Notes: a model not told the origin generated them from the sequence alone. 64,000 nt of DNA from Ceratothoa steindachneri (GCA_963969495.1 OZ018317.1:29673003-29737002); one strand, 5' to 3'. Numbered from the stretch's first letter, positions 1 through 11,660 are shown. Numbers and translations are program-made.

Positions 1-1204
1 AATTTCATTTTGTTCATTTACGTTTCACGATTACTAATCACGGTTATTATTTATTTTACCGTAATAACTATTTTTTACATTGTATTATTTCTTACTGTTG
101 TATTTTTTGTGTTTTGTTTAAATTTGTTCTTCTTTTCTGACTGCCAGAAAACGAAATACGGGAAAACAGTTTTATACTAATTCGGTCAAAATCGGAGGAA
201 CATCGATTTTGTCGTATTTCGAATTACGACTGCCAAAAAATGAAGAACAGAATTAAACAAACCTTTTTTACCTACCTAACAATCGAAGGCTTCGCCCCAG
301 CATACCGAGATCCTCCCCGATTTTGCCTTACAACTTCGAAAAGCGAAGAACAGATTTTGACAAAAAATCTCAAGAAAAATTCCACTGCACGATTTGGGTT
401 CTTGTGAACCTCTTTTACAAGGTGTTCAAAATATAATTAATATCCATTAGAAATCATAACGCAAAGCTTTCCAATCCAAAAGAGAGGCAAATGGAGGATG
501 GGGGTGGGGAGGTGACGAAGTAAGTTCAGTCAACCTTATATAGACAATGTGACGTCATTGTATCAATTATTGACAAAAAATACTTCACTATGACGTCATC
601 ACAATTAAGAAAGAAAGAAAATGGAAATTCAAACTGTTAAAATATTAATAGAAAAATCGACAGTTAAATTCTAAAAAAAGACACAATAAGAGTGATTTTT
701 TTAACGGTTTATTAACCCTATTTATCACCAAGATAAAGGAGGAGACGTTAATACTATTATTATTTATATTGTCATCACCCCTGACAAATAAATAGAAAAT
801 TTTGTATTACTTTAAAATAGTTACACCGAGAGTAACCATTTTCTGATACATTTGTAACATTACCTCTTTTTCTATGAAGGAAGACTAACTCGTGAAATTT
901 TGAAAATTTATGGAATTGGAGGCAGAAAAATGAGACCAAGATATATTTTTAGACATAATAATGATTTGTTAAGTATGTTTTGCAATATTTATTCATCTAA
1001 ATTTGAAATTTGAAATTTTAGGGTAATTATAATGTATCTACAGTGTTATAAATGGGATTTCTCGAATAAAGGTCGAAATGATTTGTGAATGTAAATAATA
1101 ATAAGCTCTAAATATATCTAGTATACAGTATATATGCATCTCTCACTTTTCCTCTCCATAACTCTCTCTACCTCCAACCCTATCTCTAACTTGCTCTCTC
1201 TCTC
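1..1204. other. AT-rich non-coding DNA, nothing recognised
   Basis: No open frame with a recognisable protein and no tandem repeat is visible. The only notable sites are two perfect TGACGTCA palindromes at 550-557 and 591-598. The last 60 bases become CT-rich and lead into the first CR1 fragment. Confidence 0.6.
550..598. promoter_or_regulatory. Pair of CRE-like TGACGTCA palindromes
   Basis: Two exact 8-bp TGACGTCA sequences (the consensus CREB/ATF site in animals) lie 41 bp apart, start to start, in AT-rich DNA. The distance is close to four helical turns. No gene is recognised nearby, so a regulatory role is only a possibility; the pair could equally be part of a decayed inverted repeat. 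Confidence 0.2.
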
Positions 1205-1572
1205 AGCTTATCGAAGTGTTTAAAATAATTCGAGGCTTCGATAATGTAGACTACACGGATATTTTCCAACTTAGTGAGGGCAGAACGAGAAATCACGGCT
1301 ACAAACTTGAACTGAAGCGTTACAACCGTGATGTGTGGTAAATTTTTCACATACAGCATCTGCGGTAGCTGGAACGCACTTCCAGTGGAAGTTGTCAACA
1401 GAAATTCTGTTGATCAGTTCAAGTCAAGACTGGACAAAGTCTGGAAAAGTGGCCGTTTGGGCACTTAAGTCGTTGTGCAGAACTGTGCCTGCTCAACTGT
1501 TAGCCCAAAGGTACCCTCTTTGAATGGACCGTAAGATCTCCTAGGGTACTTCTTGTCCTTGTAGCTTCTCCT
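1205..1572 (+). pseudogene. CR1 LINE fragment, extreme 3' end of ORF2 plus 3' UTR
   Basis: This segment matches the last part of the reverse-transcriptase ORF and the 3' UTR of the full-length element at 11.9-16.9 kb, beginning at the stretch that reads as QLIEVFKI in the intact copy. It has point changes and small indels, so the frame is broken (for example around 1340). The 3' UTR hairpin region (GGTACCC ... GGGTAC) is present near 1510-1548. The fragment starts directly after CT-rich sequence and runs into a (CT)n tract, as do its downstream relatives. Confidence 0.85.
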
Positions 1573-1594
1573 TATCTCTCTTTCTCTCTTTCTT

Positions 1595-1679
<85 letters not shown>
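1573..1679. repeat. (CT)n microsatellite between two CR1 copies
   Basis: About 100 bp of nearly pure CT dinucleotides. It joins the 3' tail of one CR1 fragment to the 5' truncation point of the next. Confidence 0.97.
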
Positions 1680-1680
<1 letters not shown>

Positions 1681-1682
<2 letters not shown>

Positions 1683-3226
1683 AGTGTTGAAGGAAGTGTG
1701 CGATGAAGTATCACGACATCTGTGCGCTATCTTTAACATGTCAATCCGGACCGGATGCGTTCCTAGAGACTGGCGTGAGGCGGAGGTGACTCCTATCTTC
1801 AAGAAAGGAGACCGTAACCAACCGTCGAACTACCGACCTATCAGTCTGACTTCGATAGTCGGTAAACTCATGGAAAGCATCATGGTGGACAAAGTGACGT
1901 CGTATTTAGAGTCAAACCTGCTACTGAGGAGTTCCCAGCACGGCTTCCGAAGGCAACGGTCATGCCTGACGAACCTTGTGGAATTCTTCCACTTCGTTTT
2001 CAGTGAGCACGATCGGGACAAGGCGGTGGATGTGGTCTACCTAGACTTTCAGAAAGCCTTTGATAAGGTACCACACCGCCGCCTTCTCCGGAAAGTGCGA
2101 GCGCTTGGCATAGACGGAAAGGTAGCCGGCTGGATCGAGAACTGGCTAAGTGGCAGACGGCAACGGGTGGTGGTAAATGGACAGTCTTCTGAGTGGGTGC
2201 CCGTTACTAGCGGGGTGCCTCAAGGTTCTGTCCTGGGACCACTACTATTCATCATCTACGTCAACGACATGGACGGTGACATGGTTGCCAAGATTTCCAA
2301 ATTTGCCGACGATACCAAGCTTGGTATGAACGTTGCAAAGGATGGAAATACTGCCCGCCTGCAGGAAGATCTTGGGAAGATTGGGGAGTGGTCGGACACG
2401 TGGCAAATGCCTTTTAACGTGGGAAAATGCAAAGTGATGCATATCGGCCACAGAAACCCCCAATCTCAGTATATCCTTAAGGGCACTGCTATTGAATCCA
2501 CCGACACTGAGAAGGACTTGGGTGTAACAATCACTAGTGACCTCAAGTTCTCGAAACAGTGCATTGAGGCGGAGAAAAAGGCCCAAAGGATGCTAGGCTA
2601 TATTAAGCGCCAGTTTGGTTATCGGAACCAGGAGATTGTACTGTGCCTGTACAACTCACTTGTCCGACCGCACCTGGAGTATGCCGTACAATTTTGGAGT
2701 CCTTCATTGCGAAAGGACATCGCGAGATTGGAACGCGTACAAGCCAGGGCAACCAAGCTGATTCCCTCTATCCGACATAAAAGTTATGAGGATAGACTAA
2801 GGGAGTTAGATCTGTTCTCACTGGAAACCCGTAGACTGCGTGGTCAGCTCATCGAAGTCTTCAAAATACTTCGAGGGTTCGACAATGTTGACTACCGGGA
2901 TATTTTCACACTGAGTGAGAACAGAACGCGCAATCACGGCTTCAAACTTGAACTGAAGCGTTACAACCGCAATCTGTGTGGAAACTTTTTTACCTACAGT
3001 ATCTGCGGTAAGTGGAACGCACTTCCAGTGGAAGTTGTCAACAGTGAATCTGTTGACCAGTTCAAGTCAAGACTAGACAAAGTCTTGAAAAGTGGCCGTT
3101 TATGGACGCAAAACAATTGAGCAGCCATGTGCCCGCGCAATTGCTAGTCCAAAGGTACCCTCTTTGAATGGACCGTAAGGTCTCCTAGGGTACTTACTTT
3201 CCTTGTTACTCCTTGTTACTCCTTGT

Positions 3227-3230
<4 letters not shown>
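1681..3230 (+). mobile_element. 5'-truncated CR1 LINE copy with intact RT C-terminal half
   Basis: A well-preserved partial CR1 copy that starts abruptly at the (CT)n border, inside the reverse-transcriptase domain (equivalent to about 15,391 in the full-length copy). It continues through the ORF2 stop, the 3' UTR with its hairpin, and the decamer-like tail repeats (CCTTGTTACT repeated), then runs into another (CT)n tract. It is nearly identical to the full-length copy, so both are young. No promoter or 5' region remains, so it cannot be autonomous. Confidence 0.95.
1684..3120 (+). pseudogene. CR1 ORF2 fragment: reverse transcriptase, endonuclease missing
   Basis: An uninterrupted reading frame of about 478 codons matches the C-terminal half of the 889-residue CR1 ORF2 protein. 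Visible RT motifs are NYRPISLTS at about residue 48, LDFQKAFDKVPH at about 119 (first catalytic Asp), [13 protein letters not shown] at about 178, and the catalytic FADDTK at about 206. The C-terminus reads ERVQARATKLIPS and so on, typical of this clade. The first codon is GTG at a truncation point, not a genuine start: the endonuclease and N-terminal RT are absent. A difference from the full-length copy is Q for E in the LDF-x-KAF motif. Expression is unlikely without an external promoter. Confidence 0.93.

Positions 3231-3279
<49 letters not shown>
3231..3279. repeat. (CT)n microsatellite
   Basis: About 45 bp of CT dinucleotides follow the CCTTGTTACT tail repeats and directly border the 5' truncation point of the next CR1 fragment. 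Confidence 0.95.
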
Positions 3280-3280
<1 letters not shown>

Positions 3281-4315
3281 CTGGGCATAGACGAAAATGT
3301 AGCAAGTTGGATAGAGAACTGGCTAAGTGGCAGACGGCAACGAGTGGTGCTGAATGGACAGGCTTCGGAGTGGGTGCCCGTTACTAGCAGTGTGTTCCTC
3401 AAGGTTCTGTCCTGAGACCACTACTGTTAATCATCTACGTCAACGGCATGGACGATGACATGGTTGCGAAGATTTCTAAATTTGACAATGATAGCAAGCT
3501 TGGTATGAACGTCGCAAAGGAAGGAAATACTGTCCACATGCAAAATGATCTTCTTAAGATTGTGGAGTGATCGGACACGTGGTAAATGCCTTTTAACGTT
3601 AACAAATGCAAAGTGATGACTATCGGCTACCGATATGCTCTTGAATCCACCGACACTGAGAAGGACTTGGGTGTAACAATCACTAGTGACCTCTAGTTCT
3701 CGAAACAGTGCATATAGGCGGAAAAAAAAGGCCCAAAGGATGTTACTCGTAGGCTATAAAAGCGACATTTTGGATATCGAAACAAGGAAATAGTACTCTG
3801 TTTGTATAATTCACTTGTCCGACCGCACCCGGAGTATGCCGTACAATTTTGGAGTCCTTTGTTTCGAAAGGATATTGCGAGATTGGAACGTGTGCAAGCC
3901 AGGGCAACCAAACTGATTCCCTCTATAAGACATAAAAGTTACGACGATAGATTAAGGGAATTATATCTGTTCTCTTTGGAGACCCGGAAACTGCATGGTT
4001 AGCTTATCGAAGTGTTTAAAATACTTCGAGGCTTAGTGAGGGCAGAACTAGAAATCACAGCTACAAACTTGAACTGAAGCGTTACCACCGCGATCTGTGT
4101 GGAAACTTTTTTCACATACAGCATATGTGGTAGCTGGAACGCACTTCCAGTGGAAGTTGGTTCAAGTCAAGATTGGACAAAGTCTGGAAAAGTGGCCGTT
4201 TGGGCACGTAAGCCGTTGAGCAGAACTGTGCCTGCTCGACTGCTAGTCCAAAGGTACCCTCTCTGAATGGACCACAAGGTCTTCTAGGGTATTTCTTATC
4301 CTTGTAGCTCCCTCC
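3280..4315 (+). pseudogene. Degenerate 5'-truncated CR1 LINE copy
   Basis: Starts within the RT domain (GIDxxVASWIENWLSGRRQR) just after a (CT)n tract and can be followed to the 3' UTR hairpin at about 4253-4290. It carries many frameshifts, stops and deletions: the catalytic FADD box has decayed, part of the thumb region is missing near 3620-3640, and the segment around 4035 is deleted. It is clearly older than the copy at 1681-3230. The longest in-frame remnant is at about 3802-4002. Confidence 0.9.
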
Positions 4316-4316
4316 T

Positions 4317-4352
<36 letters not shown>

Positions 4353-4408
4353 ACACTCACTCTCTATTCTAACTCCCTATCAAACTCTCTCTCTCTCTCT
4401 TTCTCTCT

Positions 4409-4440
<32 letters not shown>

Positions 4441-4452
4441 TAAACTCTCTCG
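4316..4452. repeat. CT-rich tract with (CT)n and (TATC)n
   Basis: Runs of CT at about 4318-4350 and 4386-4410, then a short ATCT tetranucleotide array at about 4410-4440. It forms the tail of the preceding CR1 fragment. Confidence 0.9.
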
Positions 4453-4587
4453 ATAGCTCTTTCTCTCTCTATCAAGAGTCGACTCGAAAACATATACTTT
4501 AAAAAAAGATGTGGTTATAGAAAGTTTTTAGTGCGTGCCATTGGGATAGTCGAATCTAGAATAAATTAGTATAGCTAAGTTTCATCT

Positions 4588-4790
<203 letters not shown>

Positions 4791-5109
4791 CTAGCCCTTC
4801 CACGGTATTCATCTGGATTGAGATTTGGGGAAACTTTTCCATTTCATAATGGGTTTGCAAGATATTGCTTTAGCTTTGCATACATTTTGGATCTGTGGTT
4901 CTGTGATTTATCGACAAAATGCATTTTAATACTTTGCAGTCTCTCTGACTGAGTTTCGGCTTCCTTCCGGAGTTACGCTTCTCAGAGATAGTTTTTCCTT
5001 TTTATGGTATGCCATCATGACCTTAGATACAACTAATCTCAAAATATTAAATAACCCGTCAGTTTTTGCTAACGAGCCACTAGCCATGAGCTCTCCGACA
5101 ATTTTAACA
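4791..5109. other. Unassigned spacer
   Basis: About 320 bp between the last CT tract and the Tc1 terminal repeat. I see no coding sequence or repeat in it. Confidence 0.5.
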
Positions 5110-5414
5110 TACACTACCGAGCCAAATACAAGTTTTTTCTTTATTAAAATAATTTCAAAAATATGATGAGTAAGTAAATAAAATTTTCATGGTCAATAAA
5201 GGCATGCATTTAATATATTTTATGAAAATTGTATATGATACAATCGTATATTCAAGATATTATACTAAATAAACATACAAAATAAAATATTGACACGTGC
5301 AAAATAGGAGAACGATTTTCACGGACATTCTAGAAGTTTTTTGAAATCATCTGGCGTCATTTCGTAGGCGCTAAGAACTGTGCAACCGCCATTGTTATTG
5401 TACTCTTTCTGCAG

Positions 5415-6235
5415 AGATGTCACAACACGTGGAAGTGACTCCTAAGCTCCATCAGAAAATTGTTCGCTTGGTGACTTCGATTTCAGGAGAAGTAGGAAAG
5501 TCCAAAGGTATGATTTTGCGCGTTCTGAAGTTATGAACTAATACAAAACCTATAAATCTCCTGCAAATGTCAGTCGAACCCGCATAACCATCGTCCAAGA
5601 AGACAAGACAAAGCTATTAGGCGCTTCTCTATAAGGGTTTCTTCTAGACTATGGCAAATAAGTGAGCCCTTTCAAAGTGTCCCGTTGCCTCAGGGCACCT
5701 CACTTAAAAGTTCGTTCCCCTGCAACCAAACCAATCATCAGTAAGAAGAAACAGAAGGCGAGACTCATGTTGTTTGGAGAGATGAAGATTGTGAGAAAAT
5801 TCATTTCAGCGATGAAAGTAAATTTAATTTAGTTGGATCTGATGTCAGACGCTGTTATGACGCGCTGCAGGTGACAGAGCTTGAACCTAAATGTGTTAAA
5901 AATTTTGCAAGGATGGATGACGCGGCGTCACGGTATGGGATGGGGGATGTTTTCGTTTGAATGAATTGGTCCTCTAGTGTAGATAATTGGAAATATATAT
6001 GCGAATCTGTACCTAAACAACGCACAACAACATGTCATACCTTCACTGTGAGCATCTTTGAACCAGCCAGCAAAATTTAAGCAGGACAACACCTCATGCC
6101 ATACTGCATAGCGAGTAAAATACTATTTCGAACAAGAAAGATATCGAATAAATGAAGTAGCCTGCTCAGAGCCCGGACCTAAACCCATTTGAAAACCTAG
6201 ATAAGATCCTTGGAGACTGTCTAAGTATGGTCAAG
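5415..6235 (+). pseudogene. Tc1-like transposase relic, N-terminal and catalytic part
   Basis: Several frames together read as a Tc1-family DDE transposase. The N-terminal DNA-binding region is badly decayed. The first catalytic motif reads FSDESKFNLVGSD at about 5806-5838, the VWGM region lies near 5935, and the second motif reads QDNTSCH at about 6083. The third reads RSPDLNPFENL at about 6168-6200, where Tc1 proteins usually have SPDLNPIENLW. Numerous stops and frameshifts show that it is long dead. The C-terminal remainder continues beyond the insertion at about 7600. Confidence 0.85.
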
Positions 6236-6417
6236 TGTACGGGAATATACGCACACAGGCTCTAGGGTTAGTTAACCAAGGCAACAAAGGTTATTGTTAT
6301 AAGAGTACGAGTTGAATAGTTAGCTGTAGCTGCGTGACCAAGGAATATTCCAAACACAACGACAAAAATATATTTTAATATACACTAGATAAAGGGTACA
6401 CAATAAATAAATAAATA

Positions 6418-6421
6418 AATA

Positions 6422-6498
<77 letters not shown>
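6418..6498. repeat. (TA)n microsatellite
   Basis: About 80 bp of AT dinucleotides inside the insertion, preceded by a short (AATA)n run. Confidence 0.97.
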
Positions 6499-6500
<2 letters not shown>

Positions 6501-6704
6501 GAATAAGACAGAATTAGGTTCCGAATACTGACTGAATAACCAGGGTTATTAAATGATTATAATGGGAGATTTAGAGTAGTGAGAGATTCAGTTCCTTTGA
6601 AACCCGAGAGTAAAGCGGGGCGAACTTGAGGGAGGGGAGTTTTGGTGACCTTGATTACTCACGGGTGTAGACGGGAACCCGAAGAGGGTGATGCTACGTT
6701 CTCC

Positions 6705-6944
6705 AAACTCTGATTTAGTGTGATGCGGGCCTCTTGTCCTCAAGAGGTCACCAGACGAACTTCGGAGGGGGGGGGGGTGACTTCTCTAAACTCGGATTAA
6801 GCGAGCTATTGAGCCTCTTCTCCTCAAGAGGTCATCAGAAGAACATCGGAGGGGGAGGGGGGACTTCTTCAAACCTGGATTGAGCGAGCTATTGGGCCTC
6901 TTGTCCTCAAGAGGTCACCAGAAGAACTTCGGAGGACGGCTTCT
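6705..6944. repeat. Three 83-bp tandem units with a hairpin in each
   Basis: Units begin at about 6705, 6788 and 6871, with a partial unit at 6945. Each contains an inverted repeat built on CCTCTTG-TCCT-CAAGAGG, a 7-bp stem with a 4-nt loop; the second unit has one stem change. Each also has a G-run after CTTCGGAGG. Confidence 0.8.
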
Positions 6945-7597
6945 CCAATCCTGATCCGAAGGTGGTTGAGAAAGGCTGACGTTGCTTCAAGAGACTTTTC
7001 TTCCTGACCCGAAGTTACGAGTGTGATGTCCAGCTCTTCCATGGCCTGTGACAGTCATTGAACACTTCTGGGACGAGAGCGTCGTTCAAGCGGATCTCCG
7101 TTCGGGAAGCGTCGTCTAAGCAAATCTGCGGGTAATCCTTGAGAGGGCGCATATATACCCGGATTTCTCCAAAACAGGGAGAGGGAGAGAGACCTTCCCG
7201 ACCCTTCTTTATCGGCCGGGGCAAAAGAGCGTGTCCTTACGAGAAAGTGTAAGAGGCAGGGTTCAGCGGTTCTAAAGGAAGGACTAGCGGCAGGAGCCAT
7301 AAAAGTTGTCTCGATGGGATAAAAAAGGGCAATTGGCAAACTTACAAATAGACCTATAATCTCCCGACTCGGGAGGAGGGAAGATTAAGGCGGCGGAGAG
7401 ATAGCCTCAATCACAGCGTCATGCCTTGGTGTGAATTTCTCAGTGACCAGGCGGAAAGTCCAAAAAGGGTTAAGTCGGGGAGGGGGAGTAACGGCTCGCT
7501 TTCTCTCCCGAAGTAATATCTTAGGGGAGGGGAAAATATTACTATTTTAGTGGATCCCTCTACAGAGACAAACATCGAGACCAGCAACCTTCACTTG

Positions 7598-7720
7598 TCA
7601 CGGATCTATAGACAAAAATTGACCAGGAATGGAGCAAAATAACACCATAAATTTGTAAGAAACTGGTGAAGTTTTATATTCTCCGTTGTGCCGAAGTAAT
7701 AGTTTCTTAGTTTATTTATT
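7598..7720 (+). pseudogene. Tc1-like transposase relic, C-terminal part
   Basis: Reads as TKIDQEWSKIT followed by CKKLVKF, the usual C-terminal sequence of Tc1 transposases, and continues the relic that breaks off at about 6231. It lies just upstream of the right terminal repeat. Confidence 0.75.
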
Positions 7721-8366
7721 GTAATTTCTTGAATATAGGATTGTATAATAGAAAATATTCATTAAATATAATAAATGCATGACTTTATGTACCATATTTT
7801 AATATAGGAAAATCATTATATTATTTTACCTGGTAGTGTATACTGATGCACAGATTGAAAAACTTCTTGATTATTTTATTAAGTAGAGCATGTTTTCAGT
7901 GAATATGCACATGATTTATTTATCAGTGGGATTTAAAATTAACTCCAAACGTTATCGAATTAAGAGGTTTTGAAAGATCACTAGTTTCTATTATTTTTTC
8001 CAAAATCTATATAAAGTATAGATAGTGTCCCCAAAACATTTATACATTTTTTTAAAAAACCTAAAACTAAGAACATACTAACAGATTCAGGTAACTTTTA
8101 TTTGTTGATAAAGCCTATATACCCTAAGGAGATACAACATTGGAATTGGCTTTGACAATTCCTAAGAAGAAGCAAAATCGAAATTAGTAATAGCCTTGCC
8201 TGCCAACAGTAAACGTGGAGAACGAAGTGTGTGCTTATGTCTGCTGTCGTGGTATACGGCCGAGTACGTATGTACGTCTGCTCTGTACATAACTAACTCT
8301 GTTTCACTTTTCTTTAAGAGTGCTATATTTTTACTTTTGATTCTTTAACCAGGGAGGATTCGTAAT

Positions 8367-8370
<4 letters not shown>

Positions 8371-8428
<58 letters not shown>
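8371..8428. repeat. (TA)n microsatellite
   Basis: Pure TA dinucleotides, 58 bp, after an AT-rich gap (7841-8370) in which I recognise nothing. Confidence 0.97.
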
Positions 8429-8429
<1 letters not shown>

Positions 8430-9600
8430 CCAGTTGCAGCGTTTCGAGGATCTAATTAAACAACTAGGGCAAAAAAATATACTTTTAATTACATAAAAAA
8501 TGAAATAATAAAAACTTTATATATACTAATGCTATAATAAGAGGATCTAAGTAAAGTTCAATATTACCAATGAGTACTACGTGATGGTTGACGCAAAATT
8601 CACTTTAGCACTGAATGGTAACTAACGAACATGAATAAGTTTTGGGTTCCTTTTACCATTAACTAAGAGGGTGTCTGGAGTTGGATTGCTTAGAACGAGA
8701 ACCTCCTAGCTGAGATGATTCTAGACGAGTCTGACTTGAATCTTCTTGCGGACGTGAGACTGACTCGTAAAACAGTTGATTGTCTCTCTAGAAAAATGAG
8801 ACACCTGATGCTTATCCCGAGTTAGGTGGGGACCGCATGGCGATGCTTCTTAACTTGAAGATATAAGCAAAAGGATCGTGGATGTACGGGTTATTCTAAT
8901 CTCTGTGTTACACTTGCGGGCTTCTCGATGATGAGAGTTGACCGAGCGGTGAATCCTTTCTAAAAGGGAAATTCACGTTGGTATTCCTCAATGGTGAGGG
9001 TTATCTCTGTTTATATTTAGAAAACTGAGATTGAGAGTTTCTCTGAACGAGATTGGTATGAGAGTGGTTCTCGATACCACTAGTCTACTGTTCTAGGCGA
9101 TCAAAGGAACAGCCTCGGGCAGAAAAATCCCGCTCGGTTCCATTGTCTTCTTAATTCCCAGTTTGCCCCTGGGACTGCTCTTCTTCTCCTGATTACTACT
9201 CCGATTCTTTTTACCTTTCTTCAGATCGAACTATATATATATACGTCGATTATCCCCTGGGGCCAAAATTTTCAACGTTGTGAACATTCGCCCTTCTGGT
9301 TTACGTTGGAGAAAGTAAAATTTCGTCTATTTGGCGAAAATAGACGTAAACAATAGGAGGGGACAGTGAGCCTGTTAATAGATATTTATTCTAAAGGCTA
9401 TCCCACCCTCCTATGCTTATATTAACGGACTACGAAATCTGCTGATGTAATCCTTCTTTGCAAGCATGCTCGAGGATCATTGTGGCAGCGAGGCAAAGGG
9501 GAGGCAGGGGGGGGGGTAAAGTATCGGGCCATATGGAACGTAACTGTTGACGCAGTCTAAACAAGCTATCGTCTGTTCATCCTCGTGATATTTATTTCCC
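8429..9600. other. Unclassified moderately GC-rich segment
   Basis: No protein frame is recognisable. An inverted repeat CGTCTATTT-ggcga-AAATAGACG at 9324-9346 forms a 9-bp stem. The beginning (CAAAAAAATATACTTTTAAT) loosely resembles the start of the GC-rich insertion in the Tc1 element (ACAAAAATATATTTTAAT at about 6361), so the two may belong to one repeat family, possibly LTR-like. This is a weak inference. Confidence 0.35.
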
Positions 9601-9607
9601 CACATCA

Positions 9608-9612
9608 GAGAT

Positions 9613-9644
<32 letters not shown>

Positions 9645-9652
9645 GAGAGAAC
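9608..9652. repeat. (GA)n microsatellite
   Basis: AG dinucleotide tract with one GATA interruption. Confidence 0.95.
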
Positions 9653-11119
9653 AGACACTGGTCGACCTTTTTTTGTCTGCGCGAATGAAAGTGCGAAATC
9701 ATGAGACACCGTGGTTTCCTGAAAGCTCGCCATCGCAGAAAGCCATGAGAAGTTTGAGAGCCCAAAAAGGTCCCATTGGGAGTCGGACAAAGTTTCCCGC
9801 TATCGTGCTAATAGGGCGAGACTACTCTTGGCTGCTGAGCCGATGCATCGGACCCTGGAACCTTATCCTTCGGACGGAGGGGAAAAAAACCTCATTCGAC
9901 CTCACTATAAATCCTCCGGCGCCAGAGTTGGAAGACAGTATCCGCCGCTTGCCCGCCCCGTCAGTATCCGCCACCTGCCCGCCTCGTGACTCTCCGCTAT
10001 CTGCCCGCCCACGTTCGTACCCGTTATTCGCACCCCGTTGAAACTCTGCACAATTCCTCGCAGAATACCTCAAACTCCGGGTATTCTCGTTTAATTCACG
10101 TGCGTCTACCCCGTACTCGTTGTTAACCACTCCTCGAACGCAACACGCCCAGTCTCGACTCGGTGTTCTAAACCCGAAGGCAAGATCTAAGTTCATCCCC
10201 TTACTAGTCATTGTCAAGAGACAATTATTTAAACTTTTCGTCAGGGCAAGGATTACTCCCTCGGACCATATCTTTGAGGTAACAGCAACGCGCAACTCTC
10301 CTGTGCAAGTGCTCTCTCTACTACCCCCGCACCCAGTGTAAGCCTTCATCGTCGGCTTCGTGTACGCTCAAGATCATTCGAGCGACCCTTCGGTCAGTAT
10401 TGTTTGTTTGTGTGTACGGCGACCGTCTCCGCCAAGTCCCCCTCCCCCTCCTTTAAGACGCCAAGACTCGTGTGCGTCTAATGTGTTATATAGCTTGTTT
10501 CAAAGCCCCTTTTAACCTTTCTAAAAAGAATATTAATTTGCATATTAGTAAAGTTATTTTTGTACCCATTTTTCTATTGTCCCAGAAACTACAAGATAGC
10601 TAACTTTTGGCCAACCTATAATTCGGGTAATTTGAACTCTGTCTGTATTATAAATCTCCCACGCACACAGCCGTCACCTATCTCAGCTCAGCAACGCAGG
10701 AAGGGTTGAGCTCTACCCTATTCTAGGACAGCTTATTATTTGAGTAACGTAAATTCATACTAAGGTCAAATTTTAAAGTTAAAAGCATGTCAAAGGTTCA
10801 ACAACAGTAGAAAGACAATTTTACAACTAATTTTACAACTCGAATTACTATTTCATGTATCTGTGAGAAATTTGAAGCATAAGGTACTGCATATGTCCAA
10901 GCAAGCGACTAGGCGTTCAAATACACCAACATATGCTCACACTTCTGATTACGTGTTAAAAGTATCCAAACGATCACTAAACAAAATTTGTGTGTTCACA
11001 AATCTCTGAAATGGAAATATTACATTCCAAGATGCATTTAATAAGGATGATTAAGATCGCGGAATTCATTTTGTGTCGAATGTTTTCGAATAAAGAAACA
11101 CAGAAGATGGCTAATTTGC
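9653..11119. other. GC-rich then AT-rich unassigned segment
   Basis: From 9690 to about 10500 the sequence is markedly GC-rich and CpG-containing, giving overlapping open frames on both strands (9673-10041 and 9822-10349). Neither shows protein-like composition or a recognisable domain, so I do not call genes. It may be the body of an old LTR or another repeat. From 10500 on it is AT-rich and featureless. Confidence 0.4.
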
Positions 11120-11660
11120 GAACAAAATTATGAGGTTTGATGAGGATCCAGTTAAGTTCAATGACATAAATAATTGTCATAATTGCACATACTGGCCACA
11201 AGAAAATCCAAACTTTGATCTGGAGTGACATGTAAATTCACCAGGTATAAGTGTCTGAAATGTTTATTTTTTTCTAAAGGCTTGATTGGTACATTCTTTT
11301 TAGACGGTACAGTTCCTGGTCATAGCTCCCCGAAAAAGGATTTCCTGCAATCCACCACTTGTGCGGAGATGAGAACATTTACTTTCATCAAGATGTACCA
11401 TCCTTTCATTACCACCACGATGTCAACAACTAACTTGATGAAACATTTGATAATCAGTGGATCAGACCACGAGGTAGCATTGAGTATCGAGCACGTTCAC
11501 CAGATTTGAGCTCGCTTGACTTTATTATGGGGTCATTTGTCAAAGGAAGTATACAGTCGAAGGCCTACATACATCACTCGGATAATTAAAGAGCAACATT
11601 TGAAGAAGACCTTAGAAATATCCGTACAGACATATATTTTTTTAAATTTGCCAATCAGTG
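11120..11660 (+). pseudogene. DDE transposase relic (mariner/IS630 superfamily)
   Basis: Plus-strand frames together read GLIGTFFLDGTVPG (11280-11320), then a segment equivalent to FHQDGAPPHYHHDV (11384-11430), FDNQWIRPRG (about 11448-11475) and RSPDLSSLDF (about 11495-11525), followed by decayed SKVYSRRP. These are the blocks around the catalytic acidic residues of a widespread arthropod transposase group related to mariner/Tc. Several frameshifts and stops are present. No inverted repeats were identified around it. Confidence 0.7.

Larger units (their letters stand above)
6232..7597. mobile_element. GC-rich insertion inside the Tc1 transposase
   Basis: The transposase reads up to about 6231 and resumes at about 7600, so the DNA between is an insertion. 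Its ends carry a short inverted repeat, CAAGTG at 6232-6237 and CACTTG at 7592-7597. It contains a (TA)n tract, a three-unit 83-bp hairpin repeat and a GC-rich block without recognisable protein. It could be a non-autonomous DNA element or a solo LTR. I could not identify a clear target duplication, and the family is unknown. Confidence 0.55.
5112..7838 (+). mobile_element. Dead Tc1-like DNA transposon, interrupted by a 1.36-kb insertion
   Basis: Both ends carry short inverted repeats starting CACTACC (left 5112, right 7838 reading inward), each flanked by TA (5110-5111 and 7839-7840), the target duplication of Tc1/mariner elements. Inside is a plus-strand transposase relic. The span is 2.7 kb rather than the usual 1.6 kb because a GC-rich segment (about 6232-7597) splits the transposase near its C-terminus. 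The left and right inverted repeats have diverged after the first bases. Confidence 0.8.

Noticed and set aside
1572..1802. Arg/Glu-rich frame on the minus strand (and similar ones at 4112, 4582, 43189)
   Set aside because: Direct translation of (CT)n or (GA)n microsatellite; no protein evidence.
6705..6944. CRISPR-like direct repeat array
   Set aside because: Adjacent tandem units without variable spacers, in a eukaryotic genome.
9673..10349. Overlapping frames of 122 and 175 codons on opposite strands
   Set aside because: GC-rich DNA with few stops; no domain, no homology I recognise, and opposite-strand overlap.
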